DNA from: DATBVX01 sp963705495
GTDB lineage: Bacteria; Pseudomonadota; Gammaproteobacteria; Steroidobacterales; Steroidobacteraceae
DNA length: 64,000 nucleotides
Reading direction: 5' to 3'
Assembly (NCBI GenBank): GCA_963705495.1
Contig: CAVPJQ010000026.1
Location: 23,980-87,979 of the forward strand
Shown here: in pieces, positions 18,102-27,515 of the stretch
Layout of the letters: the number at the start of each line of letters is the position of its first letter
How positions within the stretch are numbered: position 1 is the first letter of the stretch
The notes under the pieces: generated by a model
Told to the model about the DNA's origin: nothing
What the model saw: the letters and a program-made list of their open reading frames with translations, nothing else
The model's database searches: none
Program-made: the position numbers and the translations under genes

Positions 18102-19570
18102 TGACAGCGGAAATCCTGGTGAACTCGACTGCGCGCGAGTCACGTGCCGCCGTGGTCGAGAACGGCGTGCTGCAGGAAGTCTTCATCGAGCGTGTCAGCC
18201 GGCGCGGACTTACCGGCAACATCTACAAGGGGCGCGTGTCGCGGGTGTTGCCCGGGATGCAGGCCGCATTCATCGAGATCGGGCTCGCACGCACCGCTTT
18301 TCTGCATGCCTCCGACATTGCCAAGCCTGCCACGGATCAGGAAGGCGTGGAGCTGCCACGCACTGAGAACGTGCGTGAGTTGGTGGCGGAGGGCGACGAG
18401 ATACTGGTGCAGGTAGTCAAGGATCCGATCGGCAGCAAGGGTGCGCGACTGACGACCTTCATCTCGATTCCGTCGCGTTACCTCGTCTACATGCCCAAAG
18501 GGCGCGGCATCGGTATCTCCTCCCGCATCGAAGCGGAGGACGAGCGACGGCGCTTGCGCGAGGCGGTGGGATTGTTCGCGACACCCGAAGATGCCGGCGG
18601 TTACATCGTGCGTACCGCTGCCGAAGGGGCGTCACTCGAAGCGATGCGTGCCGACATGCTGTTTCTCAAACGGCTTTGGGAGGCCATTCGTGACAAGGGG
18701 CTGAGGGCGAGTGCCGGACAACTGGTGCACGAGGACCTGCCGCTGCCGGTGCGGGTGTTGCGCGATCTGCTCAATGAGGGCGTCGGACGGGTGAGCGTCG
18801 ACAATGCGGATGCGCACCAGCGCATGATCGATTTCGCTCGCATGTTCATGCCCGAAAGTGCCGCCAAGATCGAGTTGTATGGGCAACCGCGGGCGATTTT
18901 CGATCTGCATGGGATAGAGGAGGAGATCGAGAAGGCGCTCGATCGCAAGGTGCTGCTCAAATCCGGCGGACATCTGATCATCGATCAGACCGAGGCGATG
19001 ACCACGATCGACGTCAATACCGGTGCGTACGTAGGGCATCGCAACCTCGAAGAGACGATATTCCGCACCAACCTCGAGGCCGCACTCGCAATTGCGCGCC
19101 AGCTGCGGCTGCGCAATCTGGGCGGGATCATCATCATCGACTTCATCGACATGCACGAAGAGGAGCACCGCCGGCAGGTGATCCAGGCCCTCGAGAAAGC
19201 ACTCGATGACGATCATGCGCGGACCAGCATCTCAAGCGTGTCGCCGCTGGGCTTGGTCGAGATGACACGCAAGCGCACGCGCGAGAGCCTCGAGCACCTC
19301 CTGTGCCAACCGTGTCCGACCTGCCAGGGGCGCGGATTCGTCAAGACGCCTGAAACGGTCTGCTACGAGATCTTCCGGGAAATCCTGCGCCAGAACCGTC
19401 AATTCGAATTTCAGCGGCTGCTGGTGCTCGCCCACCAGGATGTCATCGACTTGTTGCTGGACGAGGAGTCGACTGCACTCGCCGAGCTCGAGGCGCTGGC
19501 TGGCAAGCCGATTCGCCTGCAGACCGAGGCGCTCTATTCCGTGGACCAGTTCGACGTGGTGCTGATGTGA
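18101..19570 (+). CDS. rng: Ribonuclease G
   Basis: The 489-residue endonuclease, the same length as E. coli RNase G, matures 16S rRNA and degrades some mRNAs. The start was set at M-T-A-E-I-L-V-N, matching E. coli and overlapping the maf stop as TAATG; an in-frame ATG 24 bp upstream is less likely. An S1 domain occupies residues 35-125 (G-N-I-Y-K-G-R-V). The catalytic Asp residues fall at 304 (T-T-I-D-V-N-T-G) and 347 (I-I-I-D-F-I-D-M), identical to E. coli numbering. The zinc-link C-Q-P-C-P-T-C-Q-G-R-G-F is intact. The stop overlaps the yhdP GTG. Confidence 0.98.
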   Translation: MTAEILVNSTARESRAAVVENGVLQEVFIERVSRRGLTGNIYKGRVSRVLPGMQAAFIEIGLARTAFLHASDIAKPATDQEGVELPRTENVRELVAEGDEILVQVVKDPIGSKGARLTTFISIPSRYLVYMPKGRGIGISSRIEAEDERRRLREAVGLFATPEDAGGYIVRTAAEGASLEAMRADMLFLKRLWEAIRDKGLRASAGQLVHEDLPLPVRVLRDLLNEGVGRVSVDNADAHQRMIDFARMFMPESAAKIELYGQPRAIFDLHGIEEEIEKALDRKVLLKSGGHLIIDQTEAMTTIDVNTGAYVGHRNLEETIFRTNLEAALAIARQLRLRNLGGIIIIDFIDMHEEEHRRQVIQALEKALDDDHARTSISSVSPLGLVEMTRKRTRESLEHLLCQPCPTCQGRGFVKTPETVCYEIFREILRQNRQFEFQRLLVLAHQDVIDLLLDEESTALAELEALAGKPIRLQTEALYSVDQFDVVLM

Positions 19571-22500
19571 GCGCAGCTGTGGCCGAGACGCCCACCCCGG
19601 AACGGCCCGTTGCGCGCCGCGTCGTGCGCTGGGTCGCGGGGACCGCGGGCGGCCTCATCATCCTGCTTGCGCTGCTGGTCGGCGCGATGCGCATCGCGAT
19701 CACACACCTGCCGCAATATCGTGATCAGATCCAGGCGTGGGTCAATGAGACCTCGCACCTGGATGTCCGCTTCAAGAGCATGGATGCGCGCTGGCGCTTC
19801 TACGGGCCGGAACTGTTCGTGCGCGATGTGGCGGTGCTGGCGCCAAAGGGTGGACCGCTCCTCGCGAAGGCGCACGCCGCCAGCATCGGCTTCGACATCT
19901 GGCGTGCGCTGCTGCATGCCGAAATGCTTCCGGCGCGGATCACGTTGTTGCAGCCGGAGATCGGCGTGGTCCGGACCGCGGATGGTCGCATCGAGCTCGA
20001 AGGACAGGCGGCGCTCGAGGACAGTGAGCACCGGTTCAAGATCGACGACCTGCCCACCGGGCTGCTGAGCATCGAAGATGCCAAGGTCACTTTCACCGAC
20101 CAGCAGGGGAAGCTGAGCGACCTGATCCTGAGAGGCGTGGAGGTCGGGTTGCGACGCGACCGCCATGACCTCGAAGTGGAAGGCGAGCTTGATCTCCCGA
20201 ATCGGATGGGAACACGGCTGGCATTCGAAGCCGAGGCACACGGCGATCTCGCTACGCCGGAATCGTTGGGATGGCGCGTGGACGCCAAGACCAACGGTAT
20301 AGACCTGAGAGGGTGGCACGAGTTTCTGAGTGGCGCGCTCGGCGTGCCCGATGCCGGCCGCGGCCGAATTCGCGCCACGGCCGCCTTCGTGGGTGCTCAG
20401 ATCACACGCGCTTCTGTGCAGGTGCAGCTTGCGGACGTGTTGATTCCGGCCTCGAGCGCTTGGCCGAGCGACACGACCTATTCGAGCCTTTCTGGCGATG
20501 TGCGACTGGAGCGCAAGAGTGGCTTATGGCGCGTGACTGGCCGTGACGTAAGGCTCGTCACACGCGCTCACGCATGGGAGCCGGCGCGTATTTCCGCGGC
20601 GTGGAGTTGCAGCGACAGCGGGCTCGTCCGCCTCGAGGCCGAGGCGAACTACCTGCGCCTGGAGAATCTACTGCCTCTCGCCACCTTGGCGCCTGCCGGG
20701 ACTTTACGTACCCGCGTGACGGAGTTACTGCCTGAAGGCGAAATCCGCGCGCTCAAGCTGAACTACGCGGCGGGTGATTCGGCGCCTGCGCGCTACCAGG
20801 CGACGGCGCGTTTTGCCGAGCTGGGCTTTGCTCCGATCGGCGCTGCGCCCGGCCTGCGTGGCCTGCGCGGTGAGATGACCACCACCGAAACTGCCGGACG
20901 CGCCTCGATCGACTCGCAGGCGGTGGTGTTCTCGATGCCGCACAAGTTCCGTGGACCGTTGAGTGCTGACCTCGCGCGCGGGGACATTCACTGGGAGCAC
21001 TCGACCGAAGGCTGGCGAGTTTCAACGCGTACCTTCGCCGTGCGCAATGCACACGCCAACGCCCAGGCAGACCTCGACCTGCTGCTGCCTGGCGATGCGA
21101 GCTCGCCGATTCTGAAGATCAACAGCCGCTTTCGGGACGCGGTCCTCACCGAGGCATGGCGCTACTTGCCCATCGACAAGCTGCCGGAAAGAGTTCTCGC
21201 GTGGCTCGATGCTGCAGCGCTGGCGGGCCGTGCGCCGTCCGGAGAGTTCGTCTTCGACGGTCCGACGCGGAGTTTTCCGTTCCGTGACGGCGAGGGCCAA
21301 TTTCGCATCAGCTTCCCGGTCGCGGGCATGCGCCTGCACTATGCCGAAGGCTGGCCGGATCTCGAGAATCTCGCCGCGGACATCGAATTCAAGAACGCGG
21401 GTCTCACGGGTGTGGTCCGCAGCGCGACGCTCAATGGATTGAGAGTCGAGAACTCCAGAGCGCAATTCGTCGACTTCAAAACGGGCGAGCTCACCATCAA
21501 CGGACACGCCACGGGGGACGTCGGCGATGCTCTCGGCTACTTGCAGAAGAGCCCGCTGGCCGACGACCTGGGGAGCCTGTTCGCAGATCTGCGTGGCAAA
21601 GGGCCTGTCGCAGCAACGGTCGACATCCTGCTGCCGGTCAAGAACATGGAACAGCACAAGGTCCTTGTCACTGCGCAGGTGAACGAGACATCTCTGTCGC
21701 TCGTCGATACGGCGCATGTGCTGCAGGAGCTGCAGGGTGTCATCCAGTTCAACGACAAGCTGCTGAGTGCGACGGATCTCAGCGCGACTTATCTCGGCGG
21801 GCCGGCACACATCGAGCTCTCCCCGGAAGTGGCCGCCGGGCGCAAACATCCCGACAATGTGATCCACGTTCGCGCGCAGACCCCGGTCCCGGCGCTGCGC
21901 CAGGCTTTCGAGGGCTCAGAATTACTGTCCGCCGATGGCACGCTCGACTGGCGCGGCGTGATGCGCATCCCCATGGACTACGGCGACGAGCCGGAGGGGG
22001 CCGCCAGACGCCCAGTCACGGCGCGCATCAACTCGTCCCTTCGGGGCGCTGCAATCAATCTTCCCGAACCATTCGCCAAGCCCTCAGGTGAAGTGCGTCC
22101 ACTACGGGTCGAAGTGCAGTGGCCCGAGGCCTCTACGGCGCTGGTGCGCGCGACCTACGGCAATGACGTACGCTCGCAACTCAGCTTCCAGCGCGATCGT
22201 TCCGGATGGAGATTCGATCGCGGTGGCGTGCGCCTCGGCGAAAATGATGCACGTTTGCCATCGACTCCGGGCCTCGAAGTGCGTGGCAATGTCGAGCGTC
22301 TCGACGTGTCTCAATGGCTCGCATTGCGTTCCAGCGGCAAAGGCAAGGGCGCCCTGTCGGACTACCTGCGCAGCGTCGAGCTCACAGTCAGCGACTTGCA
22401 GATCTTCGGCATTCGCTTTCCGGATGTGAGTGGGAACCTGATACCCACGCAGAGCGCGTGGTCTGTGACAGTGGACGGCCCGAAAGCGCAGGGCACGGTT

Positions 22501-23481
22501 CAGGTGCCTTTCAACCTGACGGGCGATGAGCCGCTCGTGATCAACATGACACGCCTGGGCCTGGAAGCTGTGGATTCCTCTTCCGAGGAGGTCGCCGACA
22601 ACCAGGCCGACCCGCGGCAGTGGCCGAATATCACCGCGTCAGTCGATGAATTCGATGCGTACGGCAAACATCTGGGCGCGACGCACGCCGAGATCAAACG
22701 AGTTCCCGATGGGCTGAGTCTGCAGTCCTTCACCGCCAAATCAGCGGGCCACGAGATCACCGCAACCGGAAACTGGACCAACCCCCCGACCGGTCAGCGC
22801 GGGGACTTGAAACTCAAGCTCGAGAGCACAGATATGCAGCAGACCCTGGTGGATCTGGGCTACGGCCCGGGGCTGGCAGCGAAACATGGCTTACTCGAGG
22901 CGGATGTGAGCTGGCCCGGTGCACCGAGCGCTACACTCCTGGGGCGACTGAACGGCACGATGAAAGTAGAAGTGCAGGACGGACAACTGCTCAACGTTCA
23001 GCCCGGCGCGGGCCGTGTCTTCGGGTTGCTGAGCATCGCCACGCTGCCGCGACGTTTGTCGCTCGATTTCTCGGACCTTACCGATAAGGGTTTCGCCTTC
23101 GACAGCATCCACGGCGACTTCAGGCTCGAGTCGGGCGATGCCTACACGCAGAATCTGCTGCTCAAGGGACCGGCCGCGGAGATCGGCATGGTCGGCCGCA
23201 CCGGACTCTGGCGACACGATTACGATCAGACCGTGGTAGTCACGGGAAGCCTCGGCCAGTCGTTGCCGGCCGCGGGTCTGCTTGCGGGTGGACCGGCTGT
23301 GGGCGCCGCGATGCTCCTGTTCTCGCAGATCTTCAAGGAGCCTCTCAAGGGCATGGCACGCGGCTACTACCGCATTACGGGTCCGTGGGAGAGTCCGAAC
23401 GTGCAGCGGGTCGAGGCGTCCGAGGTCAAGAAGACCGAGAATGCGTTGCACGTCGTGGAGAAGAGGAAGGAGAAAGGATGA
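19567..23481 (+). CDS. yhdP: YhdP family AsmA-like inner-membrane protein
   Basis: The 1304-residue protein starts at GTG inside the rng stop (GTGA). One membrane helix near residues 18-40 (G-G-L-I-I-L-L-A-L-L-V-G-A) is followed by a very long periplasmic part of beta-rich repeats, typical of the DUF3971/AsmA group. YhdP, with TamB and YdbH, forms bridge-like channels carrying phospholipid to the outer membrane. The C-terminal block I-A-T-L-P-R-R-L-S-L-D-F-S-D and V-T-G-S-L is characteristic of YhdP. Gene order rng-yhdP-nit-tldD is the usual one in gammaproteobacteria. Confidence 0.94.
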   Translation: MSAAVAETPTPERPVARRVVRWVAGTAGGLIILLALLVGAMRIAITHLPQYRDQIQAWVNETSHLDVRFKSMDARWRFYGPELFVRDVAVLAPKGGPLLAKAHAASIGFDIWRALLHAEMLPARITLLQPEIGVVRTADGRIELEGQAALEDSEHRFKIDDLPTGLLSIEDAKVTFTDQQGKLSDLILRGVEVGLRRDRHDLEVEGELDLPNRMGTRLAFEAEAHGDLATPESLGWRVDAKTNGIDLRGWHEFLSGALGVPDAGRGRIRATAAFVGAQITRASVQVQLADVLIPASSAWPSDTTYSSLSGDVRLERKSGLWRVTGRDVRLVTRAHAWEPARISAAWSCSDSGLVRLEAEANYLRLENLLPLATLAPAGTLRTRVTELLPEGEIRALKLNYAAGDSAPARYQATARFAELGFAPIGAAPGLRGLRGEMTTTETAGRASIDSQAVVFSMPHKFRGPLSADLARGDIHWEHSTEGWRVSTRTFAVRNAHANAQADLDLLLPGDASSPILKINSRFRDAVLTEAWRYLPIDKLPERVLAWLDAAALAGRAPSGEFVFDGPTRSFPFRDGEGQFRISFPVAGMRLHYAEGWPDLENLAADIEFKNAGLTGVVRSATLNGLRVENSRAQFVDFKTGELTINGHATGDVGDALGYLQKSPLADDLGSLFADLRGKGPVAATVDILLPVKNMEQHKVLVTAQVNETSLSLVDTAHVLQELQGVIQFNDKLLSATDLSATYLGGPAHIELSPEVAAGRKHPDNVIHVRAQTPVPALRQAFEGSELLSADGTLDWRGVMRIPMDYGDEPEGAARRPVTARINSSLRGAAINLPEPFAKPSGEVRPLRVEVQWPEASTALVRATYGNDVRSQLSFQRDRSGWRFDRGGVRLGENDARLPSTPGLEVRGNVERLDVSQWLALRSSGKGKGALSDYLRSVELTVSDLQIFGIRFPDVSGNLIPTQSAWSVTVDGPKAQGTVQVPFNLTGDEPLVINMTRLGLEAVDSSSEEVADNQADPRQWPNITASVDEFDAYGKHLGATHAEIKRVPDGLSLQSFTAKSAGHEITATGNWTNPPTGQRGDLKLKLESTDMQQTLVDLGYGPGLAAKHGLLEADVSWPGAPSATLLGRLNGTMKVEVQDGQLLNVQPGAGRVFGLLSIATLPRRLSLDFSDLTDKGFAFDSIHGDFRLESGDAYTQNLLLKGPAAEIGMVGRTGLWRHDYDQTVVVTGSLGQSLPAAGLLAGGPAVGAAMLLFSQIFKEPLKGMARGYYRITGPWESPNVQRVEASEVKKTENALHVVEKRKEKG

Positions 23482-24293
23482 GGAGGATCGCCGCCATCCA
23501 GATGACATCAGGTCCGGAAGTGGCGCAGAACCTGGCCACGGCCGGACGGCTGCTCGAGGACGCTGCTGCCCAAGGGGCCGCGCTCGCAGGCCTGCCTGAG
23601 AATTTCGCCATCATGGGACGGAGCGAAGCGGACAAGCTCGCGGTCTCCGAGGTCGATGGCGATGGACCGATTCAGCAATTTCTCGCCTCCACCGCGCGAC
23701 GCCTCAAGCTGTGGATCATCGGTGGGACGATCCCGGTGCGCGCCGGTTCTGACGGGCGAGTTGCGGCCGCGTGCCTCGTCTACGATGAGCGCGGTGAGCG
23801 CCGCGCACGTTACGACAAGATTCATCTGTTCGACGTCAAGGTGCCGGACAAGGCCGAGGAATATCGGGAGTCCGCGACCATCGTGCATGGCCGCGAGCCG
23901 GTGGTGATCGATTCCCCCGTGGGAAAGCTCGGACTTGCCGTCTGCTACGATGTGCGCTTCCCGGAATTGTTCAGAAAGATGTCGGCCGCGGGCGCGCAAG
24001 TGTTCAGCCTGCCCTCGGCGTTCACTGCACCAACCGGCCGCGCCCACTGGGAAACCTTGCTTCGTGCCCGCGCCATCGAAAACCTGTGTTTCCTGCTGGC
24101 ACCGGCGCAAGCCGGTGTACATGTGAACGGGCGCGAGACCTATGGAGACACGATGATCGTGGACTATTGGGGACGGATATTGGCGCGCCTGCCGCGCGGC
24201 GCGGGTGTTGTCACCGCCGAACTCGATCCCGAGCGGCAAGTGGAAGTGCGCCGCTCGTTCCCGGCGCTCGAGCATCGCATCTTCACGAGCTGA
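23478..24293 (+). CDS. nit1: Carbon-nitrogen hydrolase, deaminated-glutathione amidase type
   Basis: The 271-residue nitrilase-superfamily protein has the complete triad Glu41 (L-P-E-N-F), Lys114 (Y-D-K-I-H-L-F-D) and Cys156 (V-C-Y-D-V-R-F-P-E). Those surroundings match the Nit1/YbeM group, which hydrolyses deaminated glutathione as metabolite repair. The ATG overlaps the yhdP stop (ATGA), so the genes are coupled. It is followed 11 bp later by tldD. The specific substrate is inferred from the subfamily motifs; the superfamily call is certain. Confidence 0.92.
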   Translation: MRRIAAIQMTSGPEVAQNLATAGRLLEDAAAQGAALAGLPENFAIMGRSEADKLAVSEVDGDGPIQQFLASTARRLKLWIIGGTIPVRAGSDGRVAAACLVYDERGERRARYDKIHLFDVKVPDKAEEYRESATIVHGREPVVIDSPVGKLGLAVCYDVRFPELFRKMSAAGAQVFSLPSAFTAPTGRAHWETLLRARAIENLCFLLAPAQAGVHVNGRETYGDTMIVDYWGRILARLPRGAGVVTAELDPERQVEVRRSFPALEHRIFTS

Positions 24294-24304
24294 TCGATCC
24301 CGCA

Positions 24305-25756
24305 ATGATGAAACCCGCCAGCGAAAATCCTCTCGTTATCGCCCGTGATTCCCTGCTTGCGCCGTCAGGCCTCGACGAGGGTCGTCTGACGCGCGTGCTC
24401 GGCTCACTCATGGGCCACGCGATCGATAACGCGGACCTGTACTTTCAGTTATCACGCGAAGAGTCGTGGGCGCTCGAGGACAGCATCGTCAAGGATGGCA
24501 GCCACAGCGTAGAACAAGGTGTTGGCGTGCGAGCCATGAGCGGCGAGAAGACCGGCTTCGCGTATTCAGACGAGATCATTCTGCCGGCGCTGGAAGAAGC
24601 CTCGCGTGCGGCACGCGCGATCGCCCGTCAGGGCGATCCCAGGGCGGTTCAGGCGTGGACGCCGCGCGCCGGACATCGCTTGTATCTGCCGATCGATCCG
24701 CTGGTGACGATGACCGATGCAGACAAGGTCAGCCTGCTGGAGCGCATCGATGCGGAGACCCGCCGCATGGATCCGCGCATCGTGCAGGTCATGGCATCGC
24801 TCAACGGGCTGCACGAAGTCGTACTGGTGATGACGAGCGACGGCGTCATGGCGGCAGACGTCAGGCCGCTGGTCCGCATCAACGTGTCGGTGATTGCCGA
24901 GCAGAACGGTCGGCGTGAGCAGGGGTTCAGTGGCGGCGGCGGGCGCTTTGGTCTCAACGAGATCACTCTGGAGCGCTGCATCGGCCACGCCCGCGAGGCC
25001 GTCCGCCAGGCGCTGGTGAATCTCGAGGCAGTTTCGGCGCCAGCGGGCACGATGCCGGTCGTGTTGGGACCGGGTTGGCCGGGCGTGCTGCTGCACGAGG
25101 CGATCGGCCACGGCCTGGAAGGCGACTTCAACCGCAAGGGCACCTCGGCATTCACGAATCGTATCGGGCAACGCGTGGCGTCCGAGTTGTGCACTGTCGT
25201 GGACGATGGAACGCTGGCTGCGCGGCGTGGTTCGCTCAACATCGACGATGAGGGCACGCCCACCCGATGCACGACGCTGATCGAGAAAGGCGTGCTCAGG
25301 GGCTACCTGCAGGACAAGCTCAACGCGCGCCTCATGGGAATGCAGCCGACGGGCAACGGCCGACGTGAGTCCTTTGCGCATGTCGTGATGCCGCGCATGA
25401 CGAATACCTACATGCTTGCCGGTCCTCACGATCCCGATGAGATCATCCGCTCGGTGAAGAAGGGCCTGTACGCAGTCAACTTCGGTGGTGGCCAGGTCGA
25501 CATTACCTCGGGCAAGTTCGTTTTCTCCGCGAGCGAGGCCTACCTGATCGAGGATGGCAAAGTGACCGCGCCGGTCAAGGGGGCAACGCTCATCGGTAAC
25601 GGCCCCGACGTGCTCACGCGCGTCAGCATGGTGGGAAACGATCTCGAGCTCGATGAAGGCGTGGGCGTGTGCGGAAAAGAAGGTCAGAACGTGCCGGTCG
25701 GCGTCGGACAGCCGACGCTCAAGGTCGATGCGCTTACGGTGGGCGGCACGAGCTGA
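24305..25756 (+). CDS. tldD: Metalloprotease TldD
   Basis: The 483-residue protein is the catalytic half of the TldD/TldE protease. The zinc motif H-E-A-I-G-H-G-L-E-G-D starts at His264, with Glu265 and His269. Further family blocks include G-F-S-G-G-G-G-R-F and V-N-F-G-G-G-Q-V-D-I-T-S-G-K-F-V-F. TldD/E trims unfolded peptides and, in other bacteria, removes leader peptides from microcins. Its partner PmbA (TldE) is encoded 6.8 kb downstream; the two are usually closer. The start M-M-K was chosen because upstream sequence overlaps the nitrilase gene out of frame. Confidence 0.97.
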   Translation: MMKPASENPLVIARDSLLAPSGLDEGRLTRVLGSLMGHAIDNADLYFQLSREESWALEDSIVKDGSHSVEQGVGVRAMSGEKTGFAYSDEIILPALEEASRAARAIARQGDPRAVQAWTPRAGHRLYLPIDPLVTMTDADKVSLLERIDAETRRMDPRIVQVMASLNGLHEVVLVMTSDGVMAADVRPLVRINVSVIAEQNGRREQGFSGGGGRFGLNEITLERCIGHAREAVRQALVNLEAVSAPAGTMPVVLGPGWPGVLLHEAIGHGLEGDFNRKGTSAFTNRIGQRVASELCTVVDDGTLAARRGSLNIDDEGTPTRCTTLIEKGVLRGYLQDKLNARLMGMQPTGNGRRESFAHVVMPRMTNTYMLAGPHDPDEIIRSVKKGLYAVNFGGGQVDITSGKFVFSASEAYLIEDGKVTAPVKGATLIGNGPDVLTRVSMVGNDLELDEGVGVCGKEGQNVPVGVGQPTLKVDALTVGGTS

Positions 25757-25803
25757 TCGAACGGGCGGCGCTCCGAGCGCTACGGCCCTGCCTCTTGCAA
25801 TCG

Positions 25804-25825
25804 GTTTCCACATTTCTGTGGAAAC
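25804..25825. other. Perfect hairpin or operator-like palindrome
   Basis: Nine-base arms GTTTCCACA and TGTGGAAAC flank the four bases TTTC. No T-tract follows on either strand, so it is not a good terminator. It lies 48 bp after tldD and about 200 bp before the secreted-protein cassette, and could be an operator. The rest of 25757-26022 shows no gene. Confidence 0.5.
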
Positions 25826-26022
25826 TCACTCCTAAAATTCCTAGCTGCGTCCACCGCTGAGCGCGAAACTTGCTCGCGCGGAAGGACATCGACCGTCCGT
25901 GTCAGGTGCAGGATGCACGCCGCCGCCCTCGGACAGGGCCCTTGCTGCAGCAACGGCCCGACCGAGGGGCGATTGGCGGTACGCAGCCGCCTGGTGATCA
26001 GGGAAAGGGAGGTGCAGATACC

Positions 26023-26931
26023 ATGGCCAGCGAACACACGCGACGTTCCTCACCCACGAATACAGATCGGCGCAACGGCTCGATTCGCCGCGGGTTGCGG
26101 CTCTTCGGTGTCCTGCTCCTCGCAGCTGTGCAGTTCGGCGCGTTCTTTGGCTCAGTGCAAGCCGCCAGGTTCGACGAGAAGGTCAAGGCGCCGCCTCCGC
26201 CAAGCAATGCGGAACTGAAGGCAGTGATCCGCGATTACTTCGATACGTACGCGCGGGTCAATGCGAAGTCGCCCGCGGGGATCGTGAAGGATCAGAGCGC
26301 CCATTCGAAGTGGTTCGACACAAAGTGGCGTCTCGGTGCGGCAATGGAGACCTGGAAGGCTCCAGTCGACCTCGCTGAATACGGAGTGACGCCAAAAGGC
26401 GATGGCTCGTATTCGATAGATGTCGTGAATTTCCCGCAGTGGGATCCTTTGGACGCTCGGCTCACCGAGCTCCTTGATCCGAACTTGTTCGAATCTCATT
26501 CAGTGGAGCTGAAGCAGCGTGGCTTTCGTGACTCGGATGTCGCGGCGATGAAAGCCTACATAGCTACCATGGATCGTCCCGAGCGACTCGCCTCAGCCGC
26601 GAACATTCCGCTTGTCGAGAGCTTCGCAGCTCAGGTCAATTCATACACGCTTAGCAAGCACAAGATGGACAAGTCGCAGGTTCAGGCGTTCGTGTATCAA
26701 GGAACGCGCAATTCATCTGAAGCCACGAGGCAATGGGCGTTGGGTCTGCTGGCCGTTCTGGATCGCCAGCGTCAGCGAATACTCGATTCTTATTTCATGG
26801 AGCGACAGGGTGTCATGGCAATGCGCCCTTCTGACCCTGAATCGTCCGATCACGAACTAGAGCCGTTCGTGTCGGGTGACTACCTGCGCCTGCTGGAAGC
26901 GGAGAAGGAGAAAATGGAGGTACGACCATGA
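26023..26931 (+). CDS. Exported protein of unknown family (first gene of secreted cassette)
   Basis: The 302-residue protein has a long, Arg-rich N-terminus followed by a hydrophobic core and a cleavage-like V-Q-A at residue 47, so it is exported or anchored. A proline run (A-P-P-P-P-S) opens the mature part, which is then mostly helical and charged, with no Cys and no motif I recognise. A GGGAGG ribosome site precedes the ATG. The stop overlaps the next gene (ATGA), showing coupling to two more secreted proteins. I do not assign a function. Confidence 0.75.
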   Translation: MASEHTRRSSPTNTDRRNGSIRRGLRLFGVLLLAAVQFGAFFGSVQAARFDEKVKAPPPPSNAELKAVIRDYFDTYARVNAKSPAGIVKDQSAHSKWFDTKWRLGAAMETWKAPVDLAEYGVTPKGDGSYSIDVVNFPQWDPLDARLTELLDPNLFESHSVELKQRGFRDSDVAAMKAYIATMDRPERLASAANIPLVESFAAQVNSYTLSKHKMDKSQVQAFVYQGTRNSSEATRQWALGLLAVLDRQRQRILDSYFMERQGVMAMRPSDPESSDHELEPFVSGDYLRLLEAEKEKMEVRP

Positions 26932-27494
26932 TCCGGGCGACGGTTTACACGGCGGTTCTGTCCCTAACGTCGAGTGTTACGGCAAACGCAGCCTTGACGG
27001 TCAATGCCACACCCACGCCGCCGCATCAGGTGGGCGTGACGAACCAAGTGCAAGTCGGCTTGGTCGTGCGAGGGGAGACATCTGAACGGGTGCTCAGTGT
27101 CGGTGGCGGCTACACGCTTATCTGCGAGGGCCAGACGAATGGCGCCATCGAAGCTGAGAACGGTGCCAGCCAGGCCAATGTCCTGGTTCGCGGGATAGTG
27201 CTGACCGTAACCGTGCCTGCGGTTGTACCGACCCAGTATGTCATTCAGGGTTGGAATTCCTGGCAGCCAGGCTCAACGCATCAATGTCAGTTCAAGTATC
27301 GGGGTCGCGCTACGGAAGCTGTTTCGGGCTTGACGGGCACTGGCTTCGGTTTCTCCTTCGGTCTCACATCGGGGGGTACTGAAAGTACTCAGGCCGACAC
27401 TCGGCAGTTCGTCATGATGAAGCCACTGCCACCACCTCCGCCGCCCCCTGGCGGCGGGCTGCCATGCCCGTCGTGCACCTGCACCCCTCCATGA
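26928..27494 (+). CDS. Secreted protein with Pro-rich, Cys-containing tail (second gene of cassette)
   Basis: The 188-residue protein has a signal peptide cut after T-A-N-A at residue 21. The mature body is rich in Val, Thr, Gly and Gln with alternating hydrophobics, suggesting a beta-sandwich. Two Cys (near residues 65 and 120) may form a disulphide. The C-terminus is a run of seven prolines, then G-G-G and C-P-S-C-T-C. No known family is recognised. Its ATG overlaps the previous stop, and the next cassette gene starts 21 bp downstream after an AGGGAGG site. Confidence 0.72.
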   Translation: MIRATVYTAVLSLTSSVTANAALTVNATPTPPHQVGVTNQVQVGLVVRGETSERVLSVGGGYTLICEGQTNGAIEAENGASQANVLVRGIVLTVTVPAVVPTQYVIQGWNSWQPGSTHQCQFKYRGRATEAVSGLTGTGFGFSFGLTSGGTESTQADTRQFVMMKPLPPPPPPPGGGLPCPSCTCTPP

Positions 27495-27515
27495 TCGGTC
27501 CAGGGAGGACCACAC

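Noticed and set aside
24566..25813. 415-residue minus-strand frame opposite tldD
   Set aside because: Antisense of a conserved gene with no independent coding features.
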